From: Panax quinquefolius
Taxonomy: Eukaryota; Streptophyta; Magnoliopsida; Apiales; Araliaceae
Assembly: GCA_020205615.1 (NCBI GenBank)
Contig: CM035163.1
Coordinates: 53,789,899-53,853,898, forward strand
Length of the DNA: 64,000 nucleotides
Direction: 5' to 3'
Position numbers and translations under genes: made by a program
The notes under the pieces: generated by a model
The model's database searches: none
What the model was told of the DNA's origin: nothing
What the model saw: only the letters and a program-made list of their open reading frames with translations
Shown: positions 33,386-44,040 of the stretch, in pieces
Layout of the letters: the number at the start of each line of letters is the position of its first letter
How positions within the stretch are numbered: position 1 is the first letter of the stretch

Positions 33386-34583
33386 ATCTTCACCAACATT
33401 ATTAGTGGCCCAATATTTAGAGAGAAGTCGTAGAGTGCGTCAGCAAGTGTTAACATGCCAGTGAGTCAAGGCAGAACATCAGAAACCGAGCGGGTTACTT
33501 CAACCTTTAGAAATTCCAGAATGGAAGTGGGAGCATATCACGATGGACTTCGTGGTAGGACTTCCAACTACGCAGAAGGGTTACGATGTAGTATGGGTGA
33601 TCGTTAATCGATTGACCAAGTCAGTGCATTTCTTGCCAATCAAGGTCAGATATACCTTTGATCAGTTGGCAAAATTTTACATCAAAGAGATTGTTTCCAG
33701 GCACAGAGTACCTATATCAATTATGTCGGATCGCGGTCCGCGATTTATAACAAATTTCTTGAAAAGTTTTCAAGAACGCATGGGAACGCAACTGAGGTTA
33801 AGCACCTCATATCATCCTCAAACAGATGGGCAGAGCGAGAGAACTATTTAAACGTTAGAGGAACTACTGAGAGCATGTGTTATGGATTTCAAAGGGAGCT
33901 TGGATGACCATCTACCATTGGTGGAATTTGCATACAACAACAGTTATCATGCGAGCATCGGTATGCCACCTTATGAAGATTTATATGGAAGGAAATGCTG
34001 AACGCCATTGTGCTGGGATGAAGTGGGAGAACGACAATTGCTAGGGCCAGAATTGGTGCAGTAAACTAAAGATGTGATCAAAACAATACGAGCGAGGCTA
34101 GTGATGGCTCAGGATCGACAGAAGAAATATATTGATCAACATCGGCAACAACGAGACTTTGATGTCGACACTTATGTGTTTTTGAAAGTGTCACCTTGGA
34201 AAGGGAAGATGAGATTTGGGAAGAAGGGAAAACTTAGTCCTAGATTCATAGAACCCTTTGAAGTGTTGAGGCGAGTCGGTGAGGTAGCTTATGAAATAGT
34301 TTTACCTCCGTAGTTAGAACATATACACAACGTGTTCCATGTTTCGGTCCTACGACCCTATAAGTAAGACTACAAGCATGTCATATAGTATGAACCTATT
34401 CAATTTGAGAAGGACTTAACCTATGAAGATGTTCCAGTACAGATAATTGATAGAAAAGAACAAGAGTTAAGAAATAAGATAATACCTTCTATTAAGGTAG
34501 TGTGGGGGAACCATAACGCCAAAGAGGCTACGTGGGAACTCGAGGAGAAAATGATGAAAAACTACCCTAATAATTTTGTTTGA
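33386..34583 (+). pseudogene. pol: Integrase and chromodomain of B1
   Basis: Continues after the A3 insertion. The zinc-binding region reads TGTTAACATGCC near 33449, one base short of Cys-x2-Cys; the same shortage occurs in B2. The core [26 protein letters not shown] (usual Asp changed to Asn), MSDRGPRF (second Asp) and GQSERTI (Glu) is open from 33543 to a TAA at 33849, where B2 has CAA. Later stops replace Gln and Glu codons (34062, 34312). The chromodomain region [20 protein letters not shown] and VVWGNHNAKEATWELEEKM ends at TGA 34581-34583, followed by a polypurine tract AAGGGAGGGTGAA and the LTR. Confidence 0.9.
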
Positions 34584-34627
34584 TGTGTAATAATTCCGGG
34601 GACGAAATCCTTTTAAGGGAGGGTGAA

Positions 34628-35489
34628 TGTAATTTCCGAGATTTTTTATGTAATTTAATAATTATCAATAAACGAACTTATGTGAAACTCTTGTGTGATT
34701 TCATTTATTAGATGTATATGTGTTATACATATATGTGTTATGTTAAGATATGTGATGAGATGTATTTAAATGGTTGGTTTAGTTTTATTTAACTATTTAA
34801 ATTGATTAAGTGGGGAATTAATTCTTTTTATTACGTGGGTTGGTATTAAATCATGAGTCGGAGTTCAGAGCAGAATTTAGAGACGCGGACTGCGTATTAG
34901 AGTCCGGAACGTCGAAATTAGTCGGGTTAAACTGTAACCACGAAAATGTGTTACGGTTGACTTTTTAGTCAAAGTTAATCGGTTGACTTTTTTGGGGAAA
35001 AAGTCAACCACAAATTTCGGTGCTGGTTTTGACGAAACGGATAGTCCCATGATGTCCGAAATGTTGACTTTTGTAGGAATCGATATAAGTATCGAACACG
35101 TTTGGCTACGAAGGGAAAAATGGTCAAAATGGGCATTTAAACGATTAAAATAATATTATAATGTGTTTATTTAATTGGTCAGCAGCTGGTGGGATCTTGT
35201 GACTCATGAATTCGGGCAAGGACAAGAGAAAGTCTAAGATGAAATGTTGAGACTTAATTATGTAATAAATTTATTTATTTCCGCTTATGATGTAATGTAG
35301 CGATAAACGCTAAGTTTAAGTTTCAGTTTATTAAAGGTTATAAAGACTTGAGACTTTATTTTGAATAAGTATGTAATAGTTAATATTATTATTATTATTG
35401 TTGGAGTTTACTTAGATAGATGATGATGTATGTTGTACCATGAGCACCATGTCCTGTAATCGATGTTACGCGGATTTGGGGGCGTCACA
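34628..35489 (+). repeat. Family B LTR shared by B1 and B2 (862 bp)
   Basis: TGTAATTTCCGAG...GGGGGCGTCACA. It lies directly after the B1 coding end and directly before the primer-binding site of B2, so it is at once the 3' LTR of one unit and the 5' LTR of the next. Nearly the same as the LTR at 41214-42076. Unrelated to family A LTRs except for the last dozen bases. Confidence 0.93.
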
Positions 35490-35507
35490 GGTTGGTATCA
35501 AAGCCAT
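35490..35507 (+). other. Primer-binding site of B2
   Basis: GGTTGGTATCAAAGCCATAGG follows the LTR after one or two bases. TGGTATCAAAGCCA is complementary to the initiator tRNA-Met 3' end (one mismatch from TGGTATCAGAGCCA), a better match than in family A. Confidence 0.88.
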
Positions 35508-35665
35508 AGGTTATAAACCTTAGACTATAACCTTAGGGAAGTTAGTGGAGAAAATAAAGAGATGAACTCAGATAGAGTTCTAGGGGTCGTGTCAAATCTA
35601 TTTTTCTAAATACAAAAACATCTATTTTAAACTAATAGCCGAGTTATTTTGTCTTGTTTGAAGGA

Positions 35666-36369
35666 TGTCAGTAGAAGAGGAGGTTAGAGATATCCACGTT
35701 GTGAGTGAGCAACAGTGACAACAGATTTCTTAAGCTTCTATAGTCAGCAAAAGAATTTACTGCACTCAGGAGGAGTATCCCAAAGGGGAGAGAAGCCCGA
35801 GGAGAACTCCGAAGAAGCACCTGGGGATACTTTGTTGGATGAGTTGATGGATAGGATTGCAGAGTTGGACGACAAAGTCCATGAGTTGGAAGAGCTGTAT
35901 TAGGGGGATCAATAGGCTGCAGCATTGCTTGAGGCATTGGTGCATCACCTGGTAATTAGGAACGGGGATTTGGCTGACAAGCTACGGGCATCAGACCAGA
36001 AGACGGATAGGCTGAAGGATGAGAAAGTAGCTATTAGGACCCACTTGGGACATACCATTAATGGGTTAGAGTCAAGGATACAGAGTCTCCAAACTGACAA
36101 GCAGATTAATACTACATTCTGAAGAGATTAGGGGAGAGACCGAGCTCGAGCCTAGAAGCTAATAGGTGAGTTAGAAGGTGAAGTGAGAGATAAGAAGGTT
36201 TGGATGGACAGGATGAAGTACACATTTAAGTTAACACATGGGAGGTTCCAGCATAGGGTGTTTCACTTTCCACGTGAGGAGTACCGATCTAGACATACCA
36301 TAAGCCGTAAATTTGGTGCTTGGAGTCATGGATGAAGAATACGAAGACGCCCATTAAAGTGGGTCTTTA
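35666..36369 (+). pseudogene. Coiled-coil ORF between primer-binding site and gag, B2
   Basis: Starts MSVEEEVRDIHVVSEQQ at 35666, with an early TGA and a shift before 35790. One frame then carries EKPEENSEEAPGDTLLDELM, DRIAELDDKVHELEEL, ALLEALVHHL, NGDLADKLRASDQKTDRLKD, ESRIQSLQTDKQ, GELEGEVRDKKVWMDRMK and FHFPREEYRSRH, interrupted only by single stop codons. At 36120 TGA stands where B1 has TGG, and at 36161 TAG where B1 has GAG. The heptad-like Leu/Ile spacing predicts a long coiled coil. It is about 230 codons, separated from gag by about 270 bp of AT-rich DNA. Function unknown; not a standard gag or pol domain. Confidence 0.65.
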
Positions 36370-36637
36370 GTTTATTCGTGATGAACTTTTACTATTAGCC
36401 TTTAGAACTCTTAGCTATGAAATAAAACTTGGTTTTGGTTTTTACCAAGTACTTTGGTTTAAGTGATGTAAATGGCTTAATGCCATAAGGCGATGAAATA
36501 CCTTGGGTGTTATGTTTATAAATAAATATGGTTTTATTTAAGTATGTGATGTGATGATTAAGTTCTCTTCTTATGAATGATATATTCTGTAGAGTAAGTT
36601 ATATGATAATAACATTAAGTTCATTTTAAACAGATAA

Positions 36638-37775
36638 ATGGCTAGAGGAAGATGTCGTCAAACAACCGAGGGGTCAGGCGGTAATGCTGGGGATCCACTA
36701 AACCCTATGCAGCAGTTTGTAGACATGTTAGTGGGGGTATTTCAGAATCAAACCCCGAATGCCAATAACCCTCTAGTGGCCCAAGTGGCACACTTTAAGG
36801 ACTTCAAGAGCGCGGGACCCCCTAAGTTCAAAGGGACCACTAAACCCATCGAAGCTCAAACTTGGGTCAAGAAAATTGAAAAGGCGTTCGCTATCGCCCG
36901 AGTAGGTGATGATCAGAAAACAATCTTCGCCACTTACATGCTGAAGGGTGAAGCCAACTTGTGGTGGGAGGCAAACCAGACCAGGGATGGAGAAGGTGTG
37001 ATACCTTGGGAAGGGTTTAAGAAAATCTTTTTTGAGAACTATTTTCTGGTTAGTATGCAGTGTCGCATGGAGATGCGATTCCTAGAGTTGATGCAAGAAG
37101 ACATGACGGTACCTTAATATGCCGTAAAATTCAATGAGCTGGCGAGGTTCGCGCCTCACCAGGTTGACACTGAGGAGAGAAAAATGAGGAGGTTTGGGTA
37201 GGGTCTCAAACCATGGCTATATAGCAGACTCTCGGTATTACAGACAAATAGCTTCATGACTCTCCTGGAGAAAGCTATAATCGTTGAAGGCGGAAGTGAG
37301 GCCCTGATGAAATTTAACAAGGAGAAAAAGAAGAAGAATGAAGGAGGGAATCGTGGGGAAGGTAGCAATAATAGTGGTACAAACAAGAGGAAGTGGAACA
37401 ATAACAACAATAGCAACAACAATTTCAATTCGGGAAACTCTGGGGGAAAACCAGGGGAAGCAAAGAAGAGAACTGAGGCATCCAAGGAGTGTGGGAGGAA
37501 TCACTTGGGGACATATCTAAAAGGGAAGAATGTTTGTTTCAACTGCAGGCAGGAGGGGCACATCTCTCCTAATTGCTCTGCACCAAAGAGAAATGGGTGT
37601 TTCAACTGTGGAGCATTGGGTCATCAGGCAAGGAATTGCCCAAAGAAGAACTTAGCAGGAGGAAATGGAGGAAGGGGACCAAGTGGTGGAAATCTCACGA
37701 TTAATGGACCACCAACTCAGAATCGACCCATAGCTAGGACTTTCAACATGACGGTTCAGGATGCGGTCGCATCCA
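36638..37775 (+). pseudogene. gag: Gag of B2
   Basis: Starts MARGRCRQTTEGSGG. Capsid core AGPPKFKGTTKPIEAQTWVK, LWWEANQTRDGEG, and a TAA at 37115-37117 shared with B1. A TAG near 37199 is where B1 has CAG. From 37256 the frame is open: [20 protein letters not shown], the [13 protein letters not shown] linker with Asn runs, ECGRNHLGTYLKG (second ligand Cys lost to Tyr), [14 protein letters not shown] and [14 protein letters not shown]. Both main knuckles keep all ligands; Arg replaces Gly in the first. Confidence 0.9.
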
Positions 37776-38120
37776 AGGACATGGTTTCAGGTATCATTCC
37801 GATCAATGATATATCTGCTTACATATTATTTGATTTGGGTGCTACTTGTTCCTTCGTATTGCATGAATTCTCCCAATGATTAAACTTACCCTAGGAAGAA
37901 TTAAAATATCCTATGAACATAGAAGTTGCTAATAAGGAAATAATTCCTGTTAGCCATGTCTATAGGAATTGTGTTGTAGACATCAGGGGATATAAGTTAC
38001 TTGTGGATTTAATTCCAATTCAATTAGAAGAATTTGAAGCAGTTTTAGGAATGGATTGGTTATTTAACCATGGAGCGATGATAGATTTCTAGAAGAAGTG
38101 TATAAACCTTAGGACTCTAG
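37776..38120 (+). pseudogene. pro: Aspartic protease of B2, active site mutated
   Basis: [20 protein letters not shown]: the catalytic DSG of B1 is DLG here (TCG to TTG, a CpG transition), which should abolish or cripple catalysis. TGA at 37877-37879 and TAG at 37892-37894 match B1. The second conserved segment is VLGMDWLFNHGAMID. The reading then runs through the PR-RT linker that is missing from B1. Confidence 0.85.
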
Positions 38121-38159
38121 ATTAGTCTAAGGTAGCGTTCTATGGAAGTAGGTCATTGA

Positions 38160-39875
38160 GACACTCAAGTTGTCTGACGATGATGCAAGCGAGGAAGTTA
38201 CTAAGAAAGGGATGTGTAGGATATTTGGCCTATATCGTCGATACACAAAAAGCAGGGATAGAGATGGGACAGATACCAGTAGTGAACAAATTTCCAGATG
38301 TATTTCTGGAGGAATTGCTAGGACTTCCGCCAGATCGGGAGGTCGAATTCATTATAGATTTAATAATCAGAATGGCACCGATTTCAAAGCCCTTACGTAA
38401 TGGCACCAAAGTAAAATGAAGGAGCCGATGGTACGCTTATTCTGAGTTATTGGATATGAAGTATATTCAACTGAGTGTGTCTCCTTGGGGAGCACTGATT
38501 TTATTTGTGAAAAAGAAGGACGGATCGATGAGACTATGTATCGACTATCAAGAGTTGAACAAGGTGACGATTAAGAACAAATACCCGTTACCTAGGATAA
38601 ATGATCTAGTCGATCAGTTAAAGGGAGCAAAATATTTTTCCAAGATCGACTTGAGGACGGGATATCACCAGTTAAAGGTGAGGAATGAGGATGTACTTAA
38701 GACAGCGTTTAGGACTCGTTACGGTCACTACGAGTTCCTGGTGATGTCATTCGGGTTAACAAACGCGCCAGCAGCGTTTATGGACATGATGAATCAGGTA
38801 TTCAAGTAATACTTAGATAAATTAATAGTTGTGTTCATAGATGATATCCTGATATATTCCAAGACTCAGGAAGATCATGTTGAACACTTAAGGTTAATGT
38901 TGGGGGCATTGAGGAATGATAAGTTGCACACAAAATTCTCGAAGTGTTAGTTCTGGTTGGAGAAAGTTCAATTTTTGGGTCATGTGATCAACAAGGACAG
39001 AATCTTCGTGGATCCAGTGAAGGTGGAAGCGGTACAGAATTGGGAATAACCAAAGTCACCGACCGAAGTAAGAAGTTTCTTAGGACTGGAAGGCTATTAC
39101 AGATGGTTTATCCAAGATTTTTCAAAGATAGTGGGAACGTTGATGAATTTAACGAAGAAGTTGGTAAAATTTGTCTGGACGGAGAAGTGTGAAGAGAGTT
39201 TTAAGGAACTCAAGAAAAGACTGAGGGAAGCAACAGTGTTATCTTTACCCGACGATACAGGTGACTTCGTGATTTTCAGTGATACGTCACACAAAGGACT
39301 TGGCTGTGTGCTTATGCAACATGGTAAAGTTATTGTGCACGCATCACGTCAGTTGAAGGATTACGAGAAGGGATGCCCTACCCATGACCTGGAATTGGCA
39401 GCGGTAGTATTTTCACTTAAGATATGGAGGCACTATTTATATGGTGTAAGATGTGAAATATACACGGACCATAAAAGTCTGAAGTATATCTTCACGCAGA
39501 AGGAGTTGCATATGAGACAAAGAAGATGGTTGGAGCTTATAAAGGATTACCATTGCGACATCTTATATCATCCGGGAAAAGCTAACGTGGTAGCGGATGT
39601 GCTAAGCAGAAAAGGCAATGATAGGTTGGCAATGTTAACAGCTCAAGAGGAGTTAATTAAGGAGATGGCTAAATTGGAACTCGAGATAAAAAGTCCGAGG
39701 GAGCTAGAGGGGAAATTGTTCGTAATGGAGGCTCATCCGACTCTATTGGACAAAATCAAGGAAGCACAAGGCAGGGATGAAGAATGTGAGAAGGTGAGGA
39801 AAAGAATTTCAGATGTAGAAGAGCTTAAATTTAGTATGGGTGGTGATGGACTATTAAGATTTGAGAAGAGAATTT
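38160..39875 (+). pseudogene. pol: Reverse transcriptase and RNase H of B2
   Basis: [22 protein letters not shown] (38276), a short shift near 38400-38450, [54 protein letters not shown] and [24 protein letters not shown] at 38807-38809 falls before the catalytic [10 protein letters not shown] (about 38835). Further stops are TAG at about 38948 and TAA at 39046. RNase H and linker are in one 248-codon open stretch (39131-39877): [71 protein letters not shown]. The Asp-Glu-Asp RNase H ligands are present. Confidence 0.92.
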
Positions 39876-39886
39876 GAGTACCAGCG

Positions 39887-41169
39887 GTGTTTGAATTAAA
39901 GGAAGAAATCTTGCAAGAAGCTCATAGCTCAAGTTACTCAATCCACCTGAGAAGCACAAAGATGTATCAGGATCTTCGACAACATTATTGGTGGCCCAAT
40001 ATAAAGATAGAAGTCGCAGAGTACGTCAGCAAGTGTTACCATGCCAGCGAGTCAAGGCAGAACATCAGAAATCGAGCGGGTTACTTCAACCTTTAAAAAT
40101 TGCAGAATGGAAGTGGGAGCTTATCACGATGGACTTCGTGCTAGTACTTCCAACTACGCAGAAGGGTTACGATGCAGAATGGGTGATCATTGATCGATTG
40201 ACCAAGTCAGCGCATTTCTTGCCAATCAAGGTCGGATATACCTTAGATCAGTTGGCAAAACTTTACATCAAAGAGATCATTTCCAGGAATGGAGTACCTA
40301 TATCAATTGTGTCGGATCGCGATTCGCGATTTACATCAAATTTCTTGAAAAGTTTTCAAGAACGCATGGGAACACAACTGAGGTTGAGCACCTCGTATCA
40401 TCCTCAAACAGATGGGCAGAACGAGAGAACTATTCAAACGTTAGAGGACATGCTAAGAGCATGTGTTATAGATTTCAAAGGGAGCTAGGAGGACCACCTA
40501 CCGTTGGTGGAATTTGCGTACAACAACAGTTATCACGATAGCATCGGTATGACACCTTATGAATCTTTATATGGAAGGAAATGCAGAACACAATTGTGCT
40601 GGGATGAAGTGGGAGAACGACAATTGCTAGGGCCAGAATTGGTGGAGCAAACTGAAGATGTGATCAAAATAATACAAGCGAGGCTAGTGATGGCTCAGGA
40701 TCGACAAAAGAAATATACTGATCAACATCGGCAACAACGAGACTTTGATGTCGGCACTTATGTGTTTTTGAAAGTGTCACCTTAGAAAGGGAAGATGAGG
40801 TTTGGGAAGAAGAGAAAACTTAGTCCCAGATTCATAGGACCCTTTGAAGTGTTGAGGCGAGTCAGTGAGGTAGCTTATGAAATAGTTTTACCTCCGGAGT
40901 TAGAACATATACACAACGTGTTCCATGTTTCGGTCCTACGACCCTATAATCAAGACTACAAGCATTTCATAAAGTATGAACCTATTCAATTTGAGAAGGA
41001 CTTAACCTATGAAGAGGTTCCAGTACAGATAATTGATAGAAAAGAACAAGAGTTAAGAAATAAGATAATACCTTCTGTTAAGGTAGTGTGGGGGAACCAT
41101 AACGTCGAAGAGGCTAAGTGGGAACTCGAGGAGAAAATGATGAAAAACTACCCTAATATTTTTGTTTGA
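39887..41169 (+). pseudogene. pol: Integrase and chromodomain of B2
   Basis: Zinc-binding region [20 protein letters not shown] keeps both His; the Cys pair is split by a one-base deletion near 40038, as in B1. The catalytic core (39988-40488) has [27 protein letters not shown] (Asp), IVSDRDSRF (Asp), and [17 protein letters not shown] (Glu), so the DDE triad is complete. TAG at 40486-40488 replaces the Trp codon kept in B1. [20 protein letters not shown] and GRKCRTQLCWDEVG follow, then TAG at 40783 (Trp in B1). The C-terminal part (40795-41169) has [22 protein letters not shown] and an intact chromodomain [20 protein letters not shown] with [20 protein letters not shown]. Confidence 0.92.
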
Positions 41170-41200
41170 TGTGTAATAATTCCGGGGACGAAATCCTATT

Positions 41201-41213
41201 AAGGGAGGGTGAA
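41201..41213 (+). other. Polypurine tract of B2
   Basis: AAGGGAGGGTGAA directly precedes the 3' LTR. The same tract is at 34615-34627 (B1) and 8399-8411 (C). It would prime plus-strand synthesis. Confidence 0.8.
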
Positions 41214-42076
41214 TGTAATATCCGAGATTTTTTATGTAATTTAGTAATTATCAATAAACGAACTTATGTGAAACTCTTGTGTGATTTCATTTATTAGATA
41301 TATGTGTATTATACATATATGTGTTATGTTAAGATATGTGATGAGATGTATTTAAATGGTTGGTTTAGTTTTATTTAACTATTTAAATTTATTAAGTGGG
41401 GAATTAATTCTTTTTATTACGTGGGTTGGTATAAAATCATGAGCTGGAGTTCAGAGCGGAATTTAGAGACGCGGACTGCGTATTCGAGTCCGGAACGTCG
41501 AAATTAGTCGGGTTAAACTGTAACCACGAAAATGTGTCACGGTTGACTTTTTGGTCAAAGTTGACAGGTTGACTTTTTTGGGGAAAAAGTCAACCACGAA
41601 TTTTGGTGTTGATTTTGACAAAACGAATAGTTCTATGACGTCTGGAACGTTGACTTTTGTAGGAATCGATATAAGTATCGAACACGTTTGGCTACGGAGG
41701 GCAAAATGGTCAAAATGGGCATTTAAAGGATTAAAATAATATTATAATGTGTTTATTTAATTGGTCAGCAAGCTGGTGGGATCCTGTGACTCACGAATTC
41801 AGGAAAGGACAAGGGAAAGTCTAAGATAAAATGTTGAGGCTTAATTATGTAATAAGTTTATTTATTTCCGCTTATGATGTAATGTAGCGATAAACGCTAA
41901 GTTTAAGTTTCAGTTCATTAAAGGTTGTAAAGACTTGAGAATTTATTTTGAATAAGTATGTAATAGTTAATATTATTATTAATATTGTTGGAGTTTACTT
42001 AGATAGATGATGATGTATGTTGTACCGTGAGTACCATGTCCTGTAATCGATGTTACACAGATTTGGGGGCGTCACA
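41214..42076 (+). repeat. 3' LTR of B2 (863 bp)
   Basis: TGTAATATCCGAG...GGGGGCGTCACA, aligned end to end with 34628-35489 with few differences. Contains GTTGACTTTT repeats (about 41540-41660). I see no clear TATA box by eye. Confidence 0.93.
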
Positions 42077-42343
42077 CAAGATGTCTCTTTATACCCTGTT
42101 ACTTCCTAAATATATAAATGTCATCCATCTTAAACTGTCATTTGTATATTGTTCTTATCATGTCATCAAGTCGACTAGCCCCTTGTCTTGTTGGAAAAGA
42201 TTAAAAAATCCCTAAACTGATGAATAGCATATCATGCATCCATATCATCTACCAAAATCAAGACTAAACTAGATACCGGTTTTGTGCAGAATGGTCCTAG
42301 AACTTGATTCTGAGCCAAAAAGGCATGATCACCATAAACCAAA
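42077..42343 (+). other. Leader-like DNA of element E
   Basis: Non-coding DNA between the B2 LTR and the E gag start. No primer-binding site or LTR end is recognised; whatever lay to the left was displaced by the B insertion. Confidence 0.4.
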
Positions 42344-42947
42344 ATGGCCGAGGGCAGTTCATCAGAACCTATTCTCGTATCTCGAGAAGAGTTTGAGGAA
42401 TTTAAGAAACAGATTGCTGAGATAACCGCCCTTAATAGTGCAAAGTAACGAAGAAACCCAAACTGAAAACTCTAACTAAATGCTCTACACAAGGAGATAT
42501 GCGAGTACTGGGAAAAGGCAGTGAGATACTAGTACCCACTCTAATATCCTAAACCGATAGTAGATCCGCCAAAGTGGTTGCAAGTAAAAGCTCTACGAAG
42601 GAAATTATAAACCTCAACAAAGACAAGGAAACTGGGGACATCAGAAAGAAGGTTAGATTGATGGACGAAACTATTCGATCTATCAAGGGTACAGGGTCCC
42701 ACAAAAGTGTTTACTACTCCGACCTCTATATTTTTCCAAGGGCCAGATATCCCAATGAATTTTAAGTCCCGAAATTTGAGAAATACAATGGATTGGGCGA
42801 CCCATACACCCATTTAAAAGTTACATCGGCAAGCTTGGATCATATGCCGACCTCCGAATGCAGTTTTTCCAAAAGAGCCTTACTAGTGAAGCCCGAACAT
42901 GGTATGCCCAGATTAATAACTCCAAGGTACAAGGTTGAGAATATTTA
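42344..42947 (+). pseudogene. gag: Gag N-terminal part of element E
   Basis: MAEGSSSEPILVSREEFEEF at 42344 with a stop at 42446. Pieces in other frames follow: PPKWLQVKALRR, KETGDIRKKVRLMDE, FPRARYPNEF, and the retrotransposon-gag pattern NFKSRNL / KFEKYNGLGDPYTHLK in a nearby frame. The last segment (about 42893-42942) reads RTWYAQINNSKVQG, a stop, EYL. Deleting element D and one ATTTA copy makes this continue directly into AHEFLNQYNLQS at 51275, the WYxxL...F...F pattern of Retrotrans_gag. At least three frameshifts are needed. Confidence 0.7.
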
Positions 42948-43801
42948 TGTGACGCCCCCAAAATAGGTCCACACAACCCATCTTTGGTCACCAAAAATAA
43001 CACACTACTGACACGAACTTTTCTATTATAACTATTGAACTATTGTGCAAAATACAACGACACATATGTTGTGAGTTTCAATAAAAATATTATAACGTAT
43101 ATAATATGATAATATTCATACTCAAATTATTACAATGCCATATAAAATACAGCAGCAAATATTTCAAGTCCCCAAAGGAACACGAGAAGATTTTTGTTCT
43201 CCTCTTTCTAATGGAGTGTATTCTGACGCTTTCAAATTCGAGTTCGCATCCCCCTATTTGGTTCACCAAATTTAACAATTAAATGATGTATCAAATATGT
43301 CACACATTTTAAGTTCTCAGTACAATTATTATGCCACACCATTTCATAATTTGATTAGGATTGCAATTAATTAGAAACACCACTTTATACCCATGTTCTC
43401 TATGCTAGTCCCAGCTACACTTTTATTACCTGAAAGGAATTTTGAAGTAAAAGGGTGAGCAGAAATAGCCTAGTAAAAAATATCATGACTTAAGATAATT
43501 AAATTATCAATAGCCTTCATCAATAATAAAACAGATATTTAGAACATATGGTAGATGATAAAAGTTTTCAACCATAATAGCAGCGGAGTCAACAATCCAT
43601 TAGAAGAGTCAAGTAGAACGTAAAGTCTACTATATTATCCAAATTAAAAGTTCATCATCAATATTTTATTCCTGTAACACTAATCAATAGTTCTTTGTTG
43701 TACCCAAGACAAAGAGAACTTTCACCACCTATTTTTACCTGAAACACAAAGCTCATGGGTATACCAAATCACAGTTCATGTTTATAATTATAACATTAAA
43801 T

Positions 43802-44040
43802 TCATCTTTGTACTCCAGGCCAAAGATATTCAACTATAAAGTCAATAATCAATAGTCCATCTTTGCACGTAAGCCAAATATATACAACTGTAAAACCAAT
43901 AATCAATAGTCCATCTTTGCACTACGGGCCAAAGATGACTTTACCACATCATTTGCCTGTAACATTAGTCCATCTTTTCACTATGGGCCAAAGATGATTT
44001 TTACCACATCATTTGTCTATAACATTAGTCCAAATTACCA
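43802..44040 (-). repeat. CTTTGCAC...CAAAG hairpin repeats, D 3' LTR
   Basis: Four copies starting near 43802, 43856, 43910 and 43969. Each contains CATCTTTG and a downstream CAAAGATG or similar as inverted halves around a short GC-rich loop (CACTACGGGC). The 54-bp version occurs once; the 60-bp version with CCACATCATTTG occurs twice. Confidence 0.85.

Larger units (their letters stand above)
8783..35489 (+). mobile_element. Family B Ty3/gypsy chromovirus element B1, split by A2 and A3
   Basis: Three collinear pieces, 8783-11054, 21442-23166 and 33381-34627, align end to end with B2 (35837-41213), followed by an LTR at 34628-35489. The 5' LTR and primer-binding site are missing: the left junction falls inside the leader ORF. 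A2 interrupts it between protease and RT, and A3 interrupts it at the integrase zinc-binding region. About 135 bp corresponding to 38114-38248 of B2 is lost at the A2 site. Confidence 0.9.
34628..42076 (+). mobile_element. Family B element B2, uninterrupted (7.45 kb)
   Basis: LTR 34628-35489, primer-binding site, coiled-coil ORF, gag, protease, RT, RNase H, integrase, chromodomain, polypurine tract, LTR 41214-42076. It is the most complete element in the window, with mostly point-mutation damage. The right flank is CAAGA (42077-42081); there is no independent left flank because B1 abuts. Confidence 0.95.

Noticed and set aside
38450..41169. Endogenous pararetrovirus or other plant virus insertion
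   Set aside because: Integrase with DDE, a C-terminal chromodomain, LTRs and a tRNA-iMet primer site identify Ty3/gypsy retrotransposons. No movement-protein or viral coat domain is seen.
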